This document shows positions 42,436 to 52,242 of a stretch of DNA of 64,000 nucleotides, in pieces. The DNA comes from Lutibacter sp. HS1-25 (GTDB taxonomy: Bacteria > Bacteroidota > Bacteroidia > Flavobacteriales > Flavobacteriaceae). Where the stretch lies: the NCBI RefSeq assembly GCF_004121075.1, contig NZ_RHLN01000160.1, positions 1 through 64,000 of the forward strand, written 5' to 3'. A program made the translations under genes and the position numbers. A model generated the notes under the pieces. The model ran no database searches. It was not told where the DNA came from and saw nothing but the letters and a program-made list of their open reading frames with translations. Every line of letters begins with the position of its first letter. Position 1 is the stretch's first letter.

Positions 42436-43338
42436 TTGGAAACAATTATATCTATCAACAACCTAAACAAAAAATTTGGGCATATACACGCTGTTAACAA
42501 TTTATCGTTCGACATACAAAAAGGAAATATTTACGGAATTTTAGGCCCAAATGGTAGTGGAAAATCTACTACATTGGGTATAATTTTAAACGTTGTAAAC
42601 AAAACTTCGGGTGAGTTTAGTTGGTTTGATGGTAAATTATCTACCCACGAAGCGCTAAAAAAAGTGGGCGCAATTATAGAGCGTCCAAATTTTTACCCAT
42701 ATATGACTGCTGCTCAAAATTTAGCTTTGGTGTGCAAAATTAAAGAAGTTTCTTTAGCAAATATTGATGATAAATTAAAACTTGTTAATTTATACGAACG
42801 CCGAAATAGTAAATTCCAAACATTTTCATTGGGTATGAAACAAAGACTTGCCATTGCCTCTGCCCTATTAAACAATCCTGAAATTTTAATTTTAGACGAA
42901 CCCACAAATGGTTTAGACCCACAGGGAATTCATGAAATTCGTCAAATTATTCAAAATGTTGCAAAAAACGGAACAACTATTTTATTGGCTTCGCATTTAT
43001 TAGATGAAGTTGAAAAAGTATGTACACATGTTGTAGTTATAAGAAATGGCATTAAATTATATGCTGGCAGGGTTGATGAAATGACTGCTTCAAACGGTTT
43101 ATTTGAATTAAAGGTTGAAGAAAACTCAGAAAAATTAATAGAATTACTTTCTAATTTCAACGGAATTTCTTCAACAAAAACAGAAAACGATATTATTATA
43201 GCCACATTAAACAAGCCTATATCATCATCAGAAATAAACAGTTACCTTTTTAACAACGGCATTATCTTATCTCATTTGGTAAAAAGAAAACCAAGTTTAG
43301 AGCAACAATTTTTAACAATAACCAACAACAACAATTAA
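42436..43338 (+). CDS. ABC transporter ATP-binding protein (ABC-2 type) with TTG start
   Basis: The 300-residue product begins at TTG (METIISINNLNKKFGHIHAV). It has Walker A GPNGSGKST, Q-loop region VGAIIERPNFYPYMTAAQNL, signature FSLGMKQRLAIA, Walker B LILDEPTNGLDP and the switch His in LLASHLLDEVE. It couples ATP hydrolysis to the permease encoded one base downstream. The C-terminal 80 residues form a family-typical extra domain. The pair resembles bacitracin/lantibiotic-type or Nat-type exporters; the substrate is unknown. Confidence 0.92.
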   Translation: METIISINNLNKKFGHIHAVNNLSFDIQKGNIYGILGPNGSGKSTTLGIILNVVNKTSGEFSWFDGKLSTHEALKKVGAIIERPNFYPYMTAAQNLALVCKIKEVSLANIDDKLKLVNLYERRNSKFQTFSLGMKQRLAIASALLNNPEILILDEPTNGLDPQGIHEIRQIIQNVAKNGTTILLASHLLDEVEKVCTHVVVIRNGIKLYAGRVDEMTASNGLFELKVEENSEKLIELLSNFNGISSTKTENDIIIATLNKPISSSEINSYLFNNGIILSHLVKRKPSLEQQFLTITNNNN

Positions 43339-43339
43339 A

Positions 43340-44167
43340 ATGTTACGATTACTAGATATTGAAATTCATAAATTAAAATACAACCGTGCTAGTCGCATTT
43401 TAATTTTTATATATTTTGCATTACTTACTTGCATTGCCCTAATAGCAGCCATAAAATTTGACATTGGCCCAGTACAATTTCATTTAGCTGAAATGGGCAT
43501 TTTCGACTTTCCCTACATTTGGCATTTTAACACTTACGTAGCAGCAATTATTAAATTCTTTTTACTGCTGGTTATTGTTTCTATGATGTCTAATGAGTAT
43601 AGCAACAAAACCCTAAAACAAAATTTAATAGATGGATTAAGCAAAAAAGAATTTGTACTTTCTAAATTTTACACTGTAATTCTGTTAGCAAGTATTTCAA
43701 CATTATTTGTGTTTATTGTATCGTTAATTTTGGGATATACTTATTCTGATTTCAATGAATTTTCAATAGTTACAAGCGATTTAGAATATTTGGTTGCCTT
43801 TTTTGTAAAACTTGTAGGTTTCTTTTCTTTTGGATTATTTTTAGGAATATTGGTAAAAAGATCTGCTTTTGCTGTTGCCGCAATGTTAGTTTGGGCGATG
43901 GCTGAAGGTTTTATAAAAGGAATGCTTTATTGGAAACTTGACAGTCACGTAAATGATTTAATGCGTATGTTGCCTTTAGAAGCCATGAGCAATTTAATTA
44001 AAGAACCTTTTACACGTTTAAGTGCTGTAAAAACGGTTGCAAAACAAGTTGGAGAAAATTTGTCAAAAGATTTTTCAGTACAATTTTTAGATATTGTTAT
44101 TGTACTAATTTGGACCGCCATTTTTATTTATTTATCATATGCTTTATTAAAAAAGAGAGACTTATAA
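43340..44167 (+). CDS. ABC-2 type transporter permease
   Basis: The 275-residue product has six membrane helices. The motif SNEYSNKTLKQNLIDGLSKK after the second helix is typical of ABC-2 permeases (E-x-x-x-x-T). It follows the ATPase gene by one base and forms the membrane half of the same exporter. A T9SS surface protein begins 84 bases downstream, but a promoter element in the gap suggests it is transcribed separately. Confidence 0.88.
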   Translation: MLRLLDIEIHKLKYNRASRILIFIYFALLTCIALIAAIKFDIGPVQFHLAEMGIFDFPYIWHFNTYVAAIIKFFLLLVIVSMMSNEYSNKTLKQNLIDGLSKKEFVLSKFYTVILLASISTLFVFIVSLILGYTYSDFNEFSIVTSDLEYLVAFFVKLVGFFSFGLFLGILVKRSAFAVAAMLVWAMAEGFIKGMLYWKLDSHVNDLMRMLPLEAMSNLIKEPFTRLSAVKTVAKQVGENLSKDFSVQFLDIVIVLIWTAIFIYLSYALLKKRDL

Positions 44168-44221
44168 TCAATTCATCATTTTTTTGTGCAATTTTTACAG
44201 TTTTAATTAAACTTTTAAACT

Positions 44222-44229
44222 TAAATTTG
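44222..44229 (+). promoter_or_regulatory. -7 promoter element of the 1687-residue protein gene
   Basis: TAAATTTG is an exact TAnnTTTG match, 22 bases upstream of the GTG start at 44252. It supports that start, as no in-frame ATG lies nearby. No TTG is found 17-23 bases upstream. Confidence 0.45.
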
Positions 44230-44251
44230 GTCAAACCCAAAATGGTCATTT

Positions 44252-47200
44252 GTGAAGATAAAAAGTTTAAAAAGTAAATTACTTTTATTTGCTGTATTAT
44301 TAGTTGTTCAAGTAAGTTTTTCGCAATTAAGTAAAACACATTATATACCACCTTTAACAGCAGCAGATTCAGGAAGTTCTGAACCTGAAAATCAATATTT
44401 TTATATTTCAACACCCAGTACAAAAGATGTCTCTGTAACTATACACCGTGTTGGGCAATCTTCATCAAAAGACAAAACTTATATAGTCTCAAAAACCGCA
44501 CCCCAAGAAGTTTATATTGACAATGGCTATGCGCAATTGTTTATTCCATCGTATTCAACTGGTCAAATAATTACGGATAGAGGTTTTATAATTGAAGCAA
44601 CCGATTTAATATACGTTTCCGTTAGAATGGAAGCTGGTGGCGCACAAGCTGGTGCGCTGGTTAGCAAAGGTGCATCTGCTCTTGGAACCGTATTTAGAGT
44701 TGGTAGTTATACAAATGAAAATCCTAAAGATAATTACCTAAACTTTGTTTCAGTAATGGCTACTGAAGATGGTACAAAAGTTACTTTTGATGACTTGCCT
44801 ACTGGCTTGATTGTTAAAAATTACACAGGTTCTTTTCCAATTAATACAACATTAAATGAAGGCGAAAGCTTTATAGTTGCTACAAATAGTTTTGACAATA
44901 CAATTAATCGTGATGGCTTGATTGGAACTTTGGTTAAATCTGACAAGCCAATTGTAGTTAACTGTGGTTCAGCAAATGGCAGCTTTCACAATGGGAATGC
45001 AAGAGATTATGGTATTGATCAAATTGTGGGTGCCGATAAAATTGGAAACGAATTTATTTTTGTAAGAGGTTTTGGTTCTGATGGATGGGAAAACATTTTG
45101 ATTGTTGCTCATGAAGACAATACCGCTATTTACATCAACGGAAATACAACAGCTGAAACTACTATAAATGCAGGAGCATATCATTTAATTGAAGGAGATA
45201 AATACAGTGCTAATGGAAATATGTATGTTGAAACTTCAAAAAAGGTATTTGCTTATCAAGGTGTTGGAGGTTTGGGTAATAATGGAGCTCCCAATGAAGC
45301 CAACCAAGGTATGTTTTTTGTACCACCATTAAGTTGTGAAACAAAAGGCAATGTTGATAATATTGCTCAAATAGATAAAATTGGAAGTGAAATATATAAT
45401 GGTGGTGTTTCTATTGTTACAAAAGTTGGTGCAAACATTACAATAAACAAAAATCCTATTACAGCTTCACCAAATACTGTCACAGGAAAACCAGATTATG
45501 TTACTTATAAAGTTTTAGGCTTGTCTGGTGATACTTCGGTTGAAAGTGATGATGAATTGTATTGTGCTTATTTTAATTACAATGGTTCTGCTACTTCGGG
45601 TAGTTTTTATTCTGGTTTCCCAACGGCGCCTGAAATTAATTTCGACAATAATTTTACAACCTTGGGTAATTGCATTGACAATATTACCCTTGAAGCTGCC
45701 AATATGGGGAATTTTGACAGTATTGAATGGTATTATGATGATGGCTCTGGAAATGGTTTTATACCTACAGGAAACACCACAAAAACATTTAAACCTACAT
45801 TTCCTGCTGATGGTCCATTCAGCACAGGAACTTATAAATTAATTGGTATTACCTGCACAGGCATTAAAATAGAATCTATTGAAATTCCTGTTAGTATTTG
45901 TCCGGATGATACTGATAATGACGGGATTATAGACAACATAGATATAGATAACGACAATGATGGTATTTTAAACTGCACCGAATCTTATGGTAATCAAACT
46001 ATCAATTTAGCAGATCCAACTAGTGGTAATTTACCAATTGGAGGTTATCATTTTATAGGTGATGTAAAAACTGTTGAAGTTTCTTCAAATAGTATTACAG
46101 GAGATATCAACGGAAATTTCACCAGTTCTGTAGCTTCAAAAAACAACGTAATAGCATCTGGTGTAAAACATTTGTTAACCTTCAACAAAAAATTAAATCT
46201 TGAAATATCAAACAATAGTGCTTTAACCAATCAAGATGAATTCATAATTCAGGTTACAAACGATAAAACAATTACACTATTAGATCCAGACAATCAATTG
46301 TTGGTAGATACTAATTTTGATGGTGTTTATGAAGCTGGCATCACACAATTTTCTTCTTTTGAAATCAGATTTAAATTAAACTCAACCTCACTTGCTGCTG
46401 GTACCTCCACCTTCAAATTTGTAACAAGTATGGTCGATTTTTTTACTTATAAGCATTTAAACATTTCTGAAACCAATAATAGCACTGCTTCTTTTAAAAT
46501 AACAGCAACTTGTTTACCTTTTGATGCTGATTTAGATGGAATAACCAATGAATTTGATTATGATAGCGATAATGATGGTATTCCTGACCGAGTTGAAGGA
46601 ACAGGAACATTGCTTACACTTTCAGGAAATGATAGCAACCTTGACGGTTTAGATGATATTTTTGATGCTAATATTTTGCCTATTGATAACGATAACGATA
46701 AGGTGCCTGATTATTTAGATTTAGATAGCGACAATGATGGTATTTATGATTTAGAAGAATCAAATAGTAATTTACCCGACCTAAATTTTGATGGAATTAT
46801 TGACAATGTAAACACTACTATTGGTTTAAACGGATGGGACGACAATGCTGAAACAAGTCCTGATAGCGGAGAAATTAACTTCAATATTAGAAATATTGAT
46901 GGAGATAGCAACTTTGATTATATAGATAATGACAGTGATGGAGATACTTGTTTTGATGTTTTTGAAGCCGGTTTTACACCTAGCGATACCAATCAAACTA
47001 TTATAAAAGGTACAAGTATAAATTCTACCAATGGTTTAATTGTTGGAAGCGACGGTTATAAAACTCCAAATACCAACTATAGCACTCCAGGAATTATTGA
47101 GATAATTGCTCAACCTACAGATTTAACCAGCTGCGAATTAGACACTACAATTTTAACTATTGAAACAAATACTATTGATAGTTATCAATGGCAAGTAAGC

Positions 47201-49315
47201 ATAGACAATGGTAATTTATGGACTGATATTATTGATGATTTAACGTATAGCAATTCTAAAACAAATAAATTAACTATTTTAAACACACCGCTAAGTTTTA
47301 AAAATTATAAATACAGGGTGGTTTTAAATACAAATGGAAATTCTTGCGGATTAATTTCTAATGAAATTATTTTAACAGTAAATGCCTTACCTATTATCAA
47401 TCCAACAGCTGAATTAACTCAGTGCGACGATGCTAGCAATGATGGTATTAGTTTTTTCAATTTAATTGAAGCTGCAAAGCTAATAATGCCAACAATTTCA
47501 ACAGAAATAATTACATTTTATACCACACTTACTGGAGCAGAAACTGCTGACCCAAATTTCTTAATTTCCGATAGTGAATCTATTGCTTTTGAAGCTAAAG
47601 ATGGCACAAAAGTATATGCAAAAGTAACAACTTTAGCAGGTTGTTTTAATATTGCTGAAGTAACATTATTTGTTGAACCAACTCAATTAAGTTCTAGTTT
47701 TAAAGTCGATTTTTCAAAATGCGACGATAATAGAGATGGCATTACAACTTTTGATTTTAGCAATGTAACCAATTTAATTTATACCGAATTAAATACAGAC
47801 GCTTCAAGAGTTTCAATAAAATATTACGAAAACGAATCTGATGCTTTGGCTGAAATAAATGCCATTGACCCTGCAAATTATACAAATACCAATTACCCAA
47901 TTTTAACTCCAATAACATCCCATCAAATTTATGTTCGTATTGACAGTAACAATAAAAATGCTTGTATTGGATTAGGACCGCACGTTAATTTATTTGTTGA
48001 AGCTTTACCTTTTGCAAACCCAGTAACAATTGCACAACAATGTGATGATGATGCCGATGGAAAATTCCCTTTTGACACTTCAACAATTGAGTCGACTGTT
48101 ATTGGCACACAATCAAATGTTACGGTTAGTTATTTTGACGAAAACAACAATCCACTACCAAGTCCATTACCAAATCCGTTTTTAACGGCAAGTCAAACCA
48201 TTACAATTAAAGTTACAAATAACACTACCAACGCAACAAATGGACCTTGTTTTGACCAAACAACATTGATCTTTACCGTAAATGTTGCTCCTGTTGCCAA
48301 CCCGGTAGTTATTGCACCTGAATGTGATGATGAGTCTAATGATGGTATTTATAATTTTAACACAACAAACATACAAGCTACTATTTTAGGCAACCAAACA
48401 GGAATGGAAGTTCATTATTTTGATGCCTCTGGAAATGAATTATCTAGTCCACTTCCAAATCCTTTTTCAACAGCAACACAAACAATTACAGTAAAAGTTG
48501 TCAATCCTTTAAATACCACTTGCATTGCTTCAACCAATATTGATTTTGTTGTAAATCCGTTACCTGATTTTGAAGTTGATACGCCTCAAATAATTTGCAC
48601 TTCAACACCAAATGCAATTGTCAATTTATTTGTTACTCAAAAAAACAACAACGAAAATTTAGACTATGAATGGAAAGATTCTAACAGTACCGTAATTTCA
48701 ACAGATAAAACAACAAATATTTCAACACCGGGTATCTATTTTGTTACTTTAACCAAAAAAGATGGTACTTTATGTTCTAGAACAAAATCAATTGAAATAA
48801 AACCTTCTGAAATTGCAAAAATCACTTCTGAAGACATCCAAGTTAAAGATGATAGCGATTACAATACCATTACAATTAATACCCTTAATTTAGGCAATGG
48901 TGATTATGAATTTGCGCTAAACAAAGATTATGGTTATCAAGATGAGGCAATATTTGAAGGCGTTGAAGCTGGTATACATACTGTTTTTATACGTGATAAA
49001 AATAATTGTGGAATTGCTAAAATTGAAGTTTCTGTAATTGGTTTTCCTAAATTTTTCACCCCAAATAACGACGGGCATAATGATACTTGGAACGTACTAG
49101 GAGTTAACAGTAAATTGTATAAAAGTGCTAAAGTTTATATTTTTGATAGATTTGGTAAATTACTCAAAACTTTTGACCCAACTATTACAAATTGGGATGG
49201 TCTTTTTAATGGTGAACAACTACCTCCAACAGACTATTGGTTTTCTGTAGAATTGATAGATACAAAAGACATTTCAAAAGTAAGAAAAGGACATTTTAGT
49301 TTAATCAGTAAATAA
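44252..49315 (+). CDS. Giant T9SS type B surface protein with IgGFc-binding-like and CDD modules, GTG start
   Basis: The 1687-residue product has a signal peptide (about 1-25, ending VSFSQ). In order: an IgGFc-binding-protein N-terminal-like domain (about 30-455); an Ig-like domain (460-550); thrombospondin type 3-like calcium repeats at 550-580, 753-786, 810-853 and 883-908 (such as DTDNDGIIDNIDIDNDNDG); and another Ig-like domain (945-1045). Then come four modules of about 100 residues starting near 1057, 1157, 1263 and 1357, each opening C-D-D-x(n)-D-G-x3-F. The C-terminal part has FPKFFTPNNDGHNDTW (about 1598), a CHU_C/gliding-motility-associated, type B sorting domain. It is probably exported by T9SS and surface-attached; its role may be adhesion. 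Confidence 0.92.
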   Translation: MKIKSLKSKLLLFAVLLVVQVSFSQLSKTHYIPPLTAADSGSSEPENQYFYISTPSTKDVSVTIHRVGQSSSKDKTYIVSKTAPQEVYIDNGYAQLFIPSYSTGQIITDRGFIIEATDLIYVSVRMEAGGAQAGALVSKGASALGTVFRVGSYTNENPKDNYLNFVSVMATEDGTKVTFDDLPTGLIVKNYTGSFPINTTLNEGESFIVATNSFDNTINRDGLIGTLVKSDKPIVVNCGSANGSFHNGNARDYGIDQIVGADKIGNEFIFVRGFGSDGWENILIVAHEDNTAIYINGNTTAETTINAGAYHLIEGDKYSANGNMYVETSKKVFAYQGVGGLGNNGAPNEANQGMFFVPPLSCETKGNVDNIAQIDKIGSEIYNGGVSIVTKVGANITINKNPITASPNTVTGKPDYVTYKVLGLSGDTSVESDDELYCAYFNYNGSATSGSFYSGFPTAPEINFDNNFTTLGNCIDNITLEAANMGNFDSIEWYYDDGSGNGFIPTGNTTKTFKPTFPADGPFSTGTYKLIGITCTGIKIESIEIPVSICPDDTDNDGIIDNIDIDNDNDGILNCTESYGNQTINLADPTSGNLPIGGYHFIGDVKTVEVSSNSITGDINGNFTSSVASKNNVIASGVKHLLTFNKKLNLEISNNSALTNQDEFIIQVTNDKTITLLDPDNQLLVDTNFDGVYEAGITQFSSFEIRFKLNSTSLAAGTSTFKFVTSMVDFFTYKHLNISETNNSTASFKITATCLPFDADLDGITNEFDYDSDNDGIPDRVEGTGTLLTLSGNDSNLDGLDDIFDANILPIDNDNDKVPDYLDLDSDNDGIYDLEESNSNLPDLNFDGIIDNVNTTIGLNGWDDNAETSPDSGEINFNIRNIDGDSNFDYIDNDSDGDTCFDVFEAGFTPSDTNQTIIKGTSINSTNGLIVGSDGYKTPNTNYSTPGIIEIIAQPTDLTSCELDTTILTIETNTIDSYQWQVSIDNGNLWTDIIDDLTYSNSKTNKLTILNTPLSFKNYKYRVVLNTNGNSCGLISNEIILTVNALPIINPTAELTQCDDASNDGISFFNLIEAAKLIMPTISTEIITFYTTLTGAETADPNFLISDSESIAFEAKDGTKVYAKVTTLAGCFNIAEVTLFVEPTQLSSSFKVDFSKCDDNRDGITTFDFSNVTNLIYTELNTDASRVSIKYYENESDALAEINAIDPANYTNTNYPILTPITSHQIYVRIDSNNKNACIGLGPHVNLFVEALPFANPVTIAQQCDDDADGKFPFDTSTIESTVIGTQSNVTVSYFDENNNPLPSPLPNPFLTASQTITIKVTNNTTNATNGPCFDQTTLIFTVNVAPVANPVVIAPECDDESNDGIYNFNTTNIQATILGNQTGMEVHYFDASGNELSSPLPNPFSTATQTITVKVVNPLNTTCIASTNIDFVVNPLPDFEVDTPQIICTSTPNAIVNLFVTQKNNNENLDYEWKDSNSTVISTDKTTNISTPGIYFVTLTKKDGTLCSRTKSIEIKPSEIAKITSEDIQVKDDSDYNTITINTLNLGNGDYEFALNKDYGYQDEAIFEGVEAGIHTVFIRDKNNCGIAKIEVSVIGFPKFFTPNNDGHNDTWNVLGVNSKLYKSAKVYIFDRFGKLLKTFDPTITNWDGLFNGEQLPPTDYWFSVELIDTKDISKVRKGHFSLISK

Positions 49316-49342
49316 ATATACAGCTATCTAATTTGATATTTA

Positions 49343-49350
49343 TATCTTTG
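49343..49350 (+). promoter_or_regulatory. -7 promoter element of the 948-residue protein gene
   Basis: TATCTTTG is an exact TAnnTTTG match, 22 bases upstream of the ATG at 49373. The spacing matches that of the box before the 44252 gene. Confidence 0.45.
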
Positions 49351-49372
49351 ATTTACGATATGTTTGTAGTGC

Positions 49373-52219
49373 ATGAAAAAATTAACTTTTCTTATATTTC
49401 TTTTAAATGCTGTTGTGGTTTTTGCACAAGGTGAAGCCAATAATTGGTTTTTTGGGGAAAATGCTGGTATTAATTTTAGCAATGGCACTACCAATATTGT
49501 TACTGGATCAATAATCACCAACGAAGGTTGTGCTTCTTTTTCTGATAAAAACGGAAAATTGCTATTTTATACTGATGGTACTCAAGTTAGAACTTGGGAT
49601 CACAGCATTATGAAAAATGGAGATAATTTATTAGGAAATCCTTCTAGTACACAATCTGCTATCATTGTACCTTATCCAGGTATCGCAAATAAAGACAAGT
49701 ATTTTATTTTTACTGTTGGTGCTTATTTTGACAAAAAAACACCTGGTTTTAATTATTATATGGTAGATATGGCTACCAATGGCGGCTTAGGTAGTGTTGT
49801 TTTAGGACCTATCAATTTATCAAACGGAAAAGATTCAGACTGGACAGAGAAAGTAACCTCAGTTAAAGGGGCAGATTGCAATACCTTTTGGGTAATATCG
49901 CTGGTTAATAATAATTATTACAGTTATAAAGTTGATGATATTGTAGGCTTAAATCCTGTTCCTGTAATTTCAACCGTAAATTATAACACTACAGACTTTA
50001 GAGGTTATTTAAAAGTTTCTCCTGATGGCAAAAAATTAGCAAGTGCTACTTTTACACAAGGTACAAACCGAGAAACTGGTGAAAATATTTTGGGAGATGG
50101 CAAGCTTCATTTATACAGTTTTAATGATGCTACTGGTAAAGTTAGTAATGATGGTATTGAGTTAATTTCAGACGTAACTATTGATGGCGCTCCTTATGGT
50201 GTCGAATTTTCTCCACAGTCAACAAAAATATACTGTGCTACATTTAATGGAACCGACAATAAATTATTTCAATTTGACCTAGATAATTCAAATTTTAAAA
50301 CATTGATAAAATCACAAGTTGGTTATAGAGGTGCTTTACAATTGGCTCCTAACGGAAAAATTTACGCAACTGTACCTGAAAACTACTATATTGGAACCAA
50401 TTATTTGGACGCTATAAACGCACCCGATGAAATTGGGTTAAATTGTAACTATCAACAAAAGGCTTTAAACTTAGGCTCTGGAGTGGCAATGCAAGGTTTA
50501 CCACCTTTTATAGCCTCATTATTATTGCCAATTAAAATTACAAGTGTTGAACGAAATAATGAAATTATTACCAACAAAACCTTAAAATTATGTGTGGGCA
50601 GTAATTACACTTTTAATGCAGAAAATTTACCTGGAAACCCTCAATATTCGTGGACAAAAAACAACGTTGAAATTGACACAACAGCAAGTTACACTTTTCA
50701 AAATATTCAATTGTCAGATGCTGGTACCTATAAATTAGAGGTTAACTTATTAGATTCTTGTGGTTTTCCTATTATCTACAAAGGTAATTTTAAAATTGAA
50801 ACTTACATTCCGCCTTCAACTTTTAACACCATTGTTTACGACCAATGCGATATAGATGAAGACCCTACAGATGGAATTTCAACCTTTAATTTATCAACCA
50901 AATTAGCTGAACTCACCAACAATGATCCAACTACTGAAGTGCTTTTTTATAAAAATCAATTAGATTTAGATAACAATTTGGCAATAACCGATATTTCAGC
51001 ATATCGAACTTCAAATACCCAATTGTTGGTAAAAGTTACAAACAAACTTTCTGATTGTTACACCTTTGGAGCAATGGACTTAAATGTGTATCCTACAAGT
51101 TTAGATTTTTACGAAAACAGCTATACTTGTGAAAACGACTTGGCAAACTCAAACGATCTGAGCAGCTTTGGAAACGGAGAAGGTACTTTTAATTTTGAAA
51201 CAAAAAGACAAACCATTGAAGCTATTTTTAATGACCCAACAATTGCAGTTGATTTTTATGAAAACAGCACAGATACACAATTGCAAACAAATCCTATAAC
51301 CGGAATTAAAGAATATCCTTCAATGGCAATTTTTGTGAAAATTTCTGATAAAATCACAAAAAATTGTATTTCTGTTGGAAAATTTGATTTAGTTATAAAT
51401 CCTATTCCGCTTCCAAAAGGAAAAGATGAGGCTACAATTTTATGTATCAACAATCCCAGAGACACACCTCAACAATTTACAAAACAATTAAATGGGGCTA
51501 CAGGTATTACAAACGACACTTACCAATGGTATTTTAACAACAAAATAATTGCAGGTGCTACAACTGAAAATTATGATGCAAATGCTGAAGGTATATACAA
51601 AGTTGAAGTCACACATAATTACGAAAACAATATAAATGATTTAAATGATGATACTTATTGTATAGGCTTCAACACTTTTGAAGTTATTGAATCCAATCCA
51701 GCTTTAATTCGTCAAAAAGACATTAGCATTACAGACGACTCTAACAATAACACCATAACAATCAACAATATAAATCAAAATTTAGGTGTAGGAGATTACG
51801 AATTTATGTTAACTGATACGAATGGATTTATTGAATTTTCATATCAAGATGAACCTCATTTTGAAAATGTTAAAGCTGGGATACACACTATTTTTATTAG
51901 AGACAAAAGAAATTGTGGTATTTCTCAAATTGATGTTTCTGTTTTAGGTTTTCCTAAATATTTTACACCAAATAACGATGGCTTTAATGATACTTGGACA
52001 ATTGAAGGGATGAATTCCAATTTTTATGGAAATTCTAAAGTATATATTTTTGACAGATTTGGAAAATTATTACTTCAAATACAACCTGATGGAGCTGGCT
52101 GGAATGGCTTATTTAATGGGCAATCAGTACCTGCAACAGATTATTGGTTTACTGCTGAAATGATAGACAACGAAGGTAACATCAGAAATCGAAAAGGTCA
52201 TTTCAGTTTAATTAGATAG
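49373..52219 (+). CDS. T9SS type B surface protein with propeller-like N-terminus
   Basis: The 948-residue product has a signal peptide (about 1-20, ending VVFAQG). A domain of about 380 residues follows, with WFFGENAGINFSNGTTNIVT and repeated blade-like strands (ISTVNYNTTDFRGYLKVSPD; YGVEFSPQSTKIYCATFNGT); a beta-propeller is likely. Next come an Ig-like domain (about 395-475), a CDD-type module (about 491: CDIDEDPTDGISTFNLS), a second degenerate one near 585, another Ig-like region (about 690-780), and the type B sorting domain (FPKYFTPNNDGFNDTW, about 861). The last 130 residues are clearly paralogous to those of the neighbouring 1687-residue protein, so the two genes arose partly by duplication. 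It is probably displayed on the surface. Confidence 0.9.
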   Translation: MKKLTFLIFLLNAVVVFAQGEANNWFFGENAGINFSNGTTNIVTGSIITNEGCASFSDKNGKLLFYTDGTQVRTWDHSIMKNGDNLLGNPSSTQSAIIVPYPGIANKDKYFIFTVGAYFDKKTPGFNYYMVDMATNGGLGSVVLGPINLSNGKDSDWTEKVTSVKGADCNTFWVISLVNNNYYSYKVDDIVGLNPVPVISTVNYNTTDFRGYLKVSPDGKKLASATFTQGTNRETGENILGDGKLHLYSFNDATGKVSNDGIELISDVTIDGAPYGVEFSPQSTKIYCATFNGTDNKLFQFDLDNSNFKTLIKSQVGYRGALQLAPNGKIYATVPENYYIGTNYLDAINAPDEIGLNCNYQQKALNLGSGVAMQGLPPFIASLLLPIKITSVERNNEIITNKTLKLCVGSNYTFNAENLPGNPQYSWTKNNVEIDTTASYTFQNIQLSDAGTYKLEVNLLDSCGFPIIYKGNFKIETYIPPSTFNTIVYDQCDIDEDPTDGISTFNLSTKLAELTNNDPTTEVLFYKNQLDLDNNLAITDISAYRTSNTQLLVKVTNKLSDCYTFGAMDLNVYPTSLDFYENSYTCENDLANSNDLSSFGNGEGTFNFETKRQTIEAIFNDPTIAVDFYENSTDTQLQTNPITGIKEYPSMAIFVKISDKITKNCISVGKFDLVINPIPLPKGKDEATILCINNPRDTPQQFTKQLNGATGITNDTYQWYFNNKIIAGATTENYDANAEGIYKVEVTHNYENNINDLNDDTYCIGFNTFEVIESNPALIRQKDISITDDSNNNTITINNINQNLGVGDYEFMLTDTNGFIEFSYQDEPHFENVKAGIHTIFIRDKRNCGISQIDVSVLGFPKYFTPNNDGFNDTWTIEGMNSNFYGNSKVYIFDRFGKLLLQIQPDGAGWNGLFNGQSVPATDYWFTAEMIDNEGNIRNRKGHFSLIR

Positions 52220-52230
52220 TAATTATTGCT

Positions 52231-52238
52231 TATTTTTG
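52231..52238 (+). promoter_or_regulatory. -7 element close to the uvrB start
   Basis: TATTTTTG is an exact TAnnTTTG match but lies only 5 bases before the uvrB ATG. If used, the transcript would be nearly leaderless. No -33 TTG is present, so it may be chance. Confidence 0.25.
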
Positions 52239-52242
52239 CAAC

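Noticed and set aside
45528-45842. Open frame of 104 codons inside the giant T9SS gene
   Set aside because: It lies in another frame of a well-supported coding region and has no features of its own.
47400-48600. DNA tandem repeats in the giant surface protein gene
   Set aside because: The CDD modules are similar in protein but diverged in DNA, so they are not listed as nucleotide repeats.
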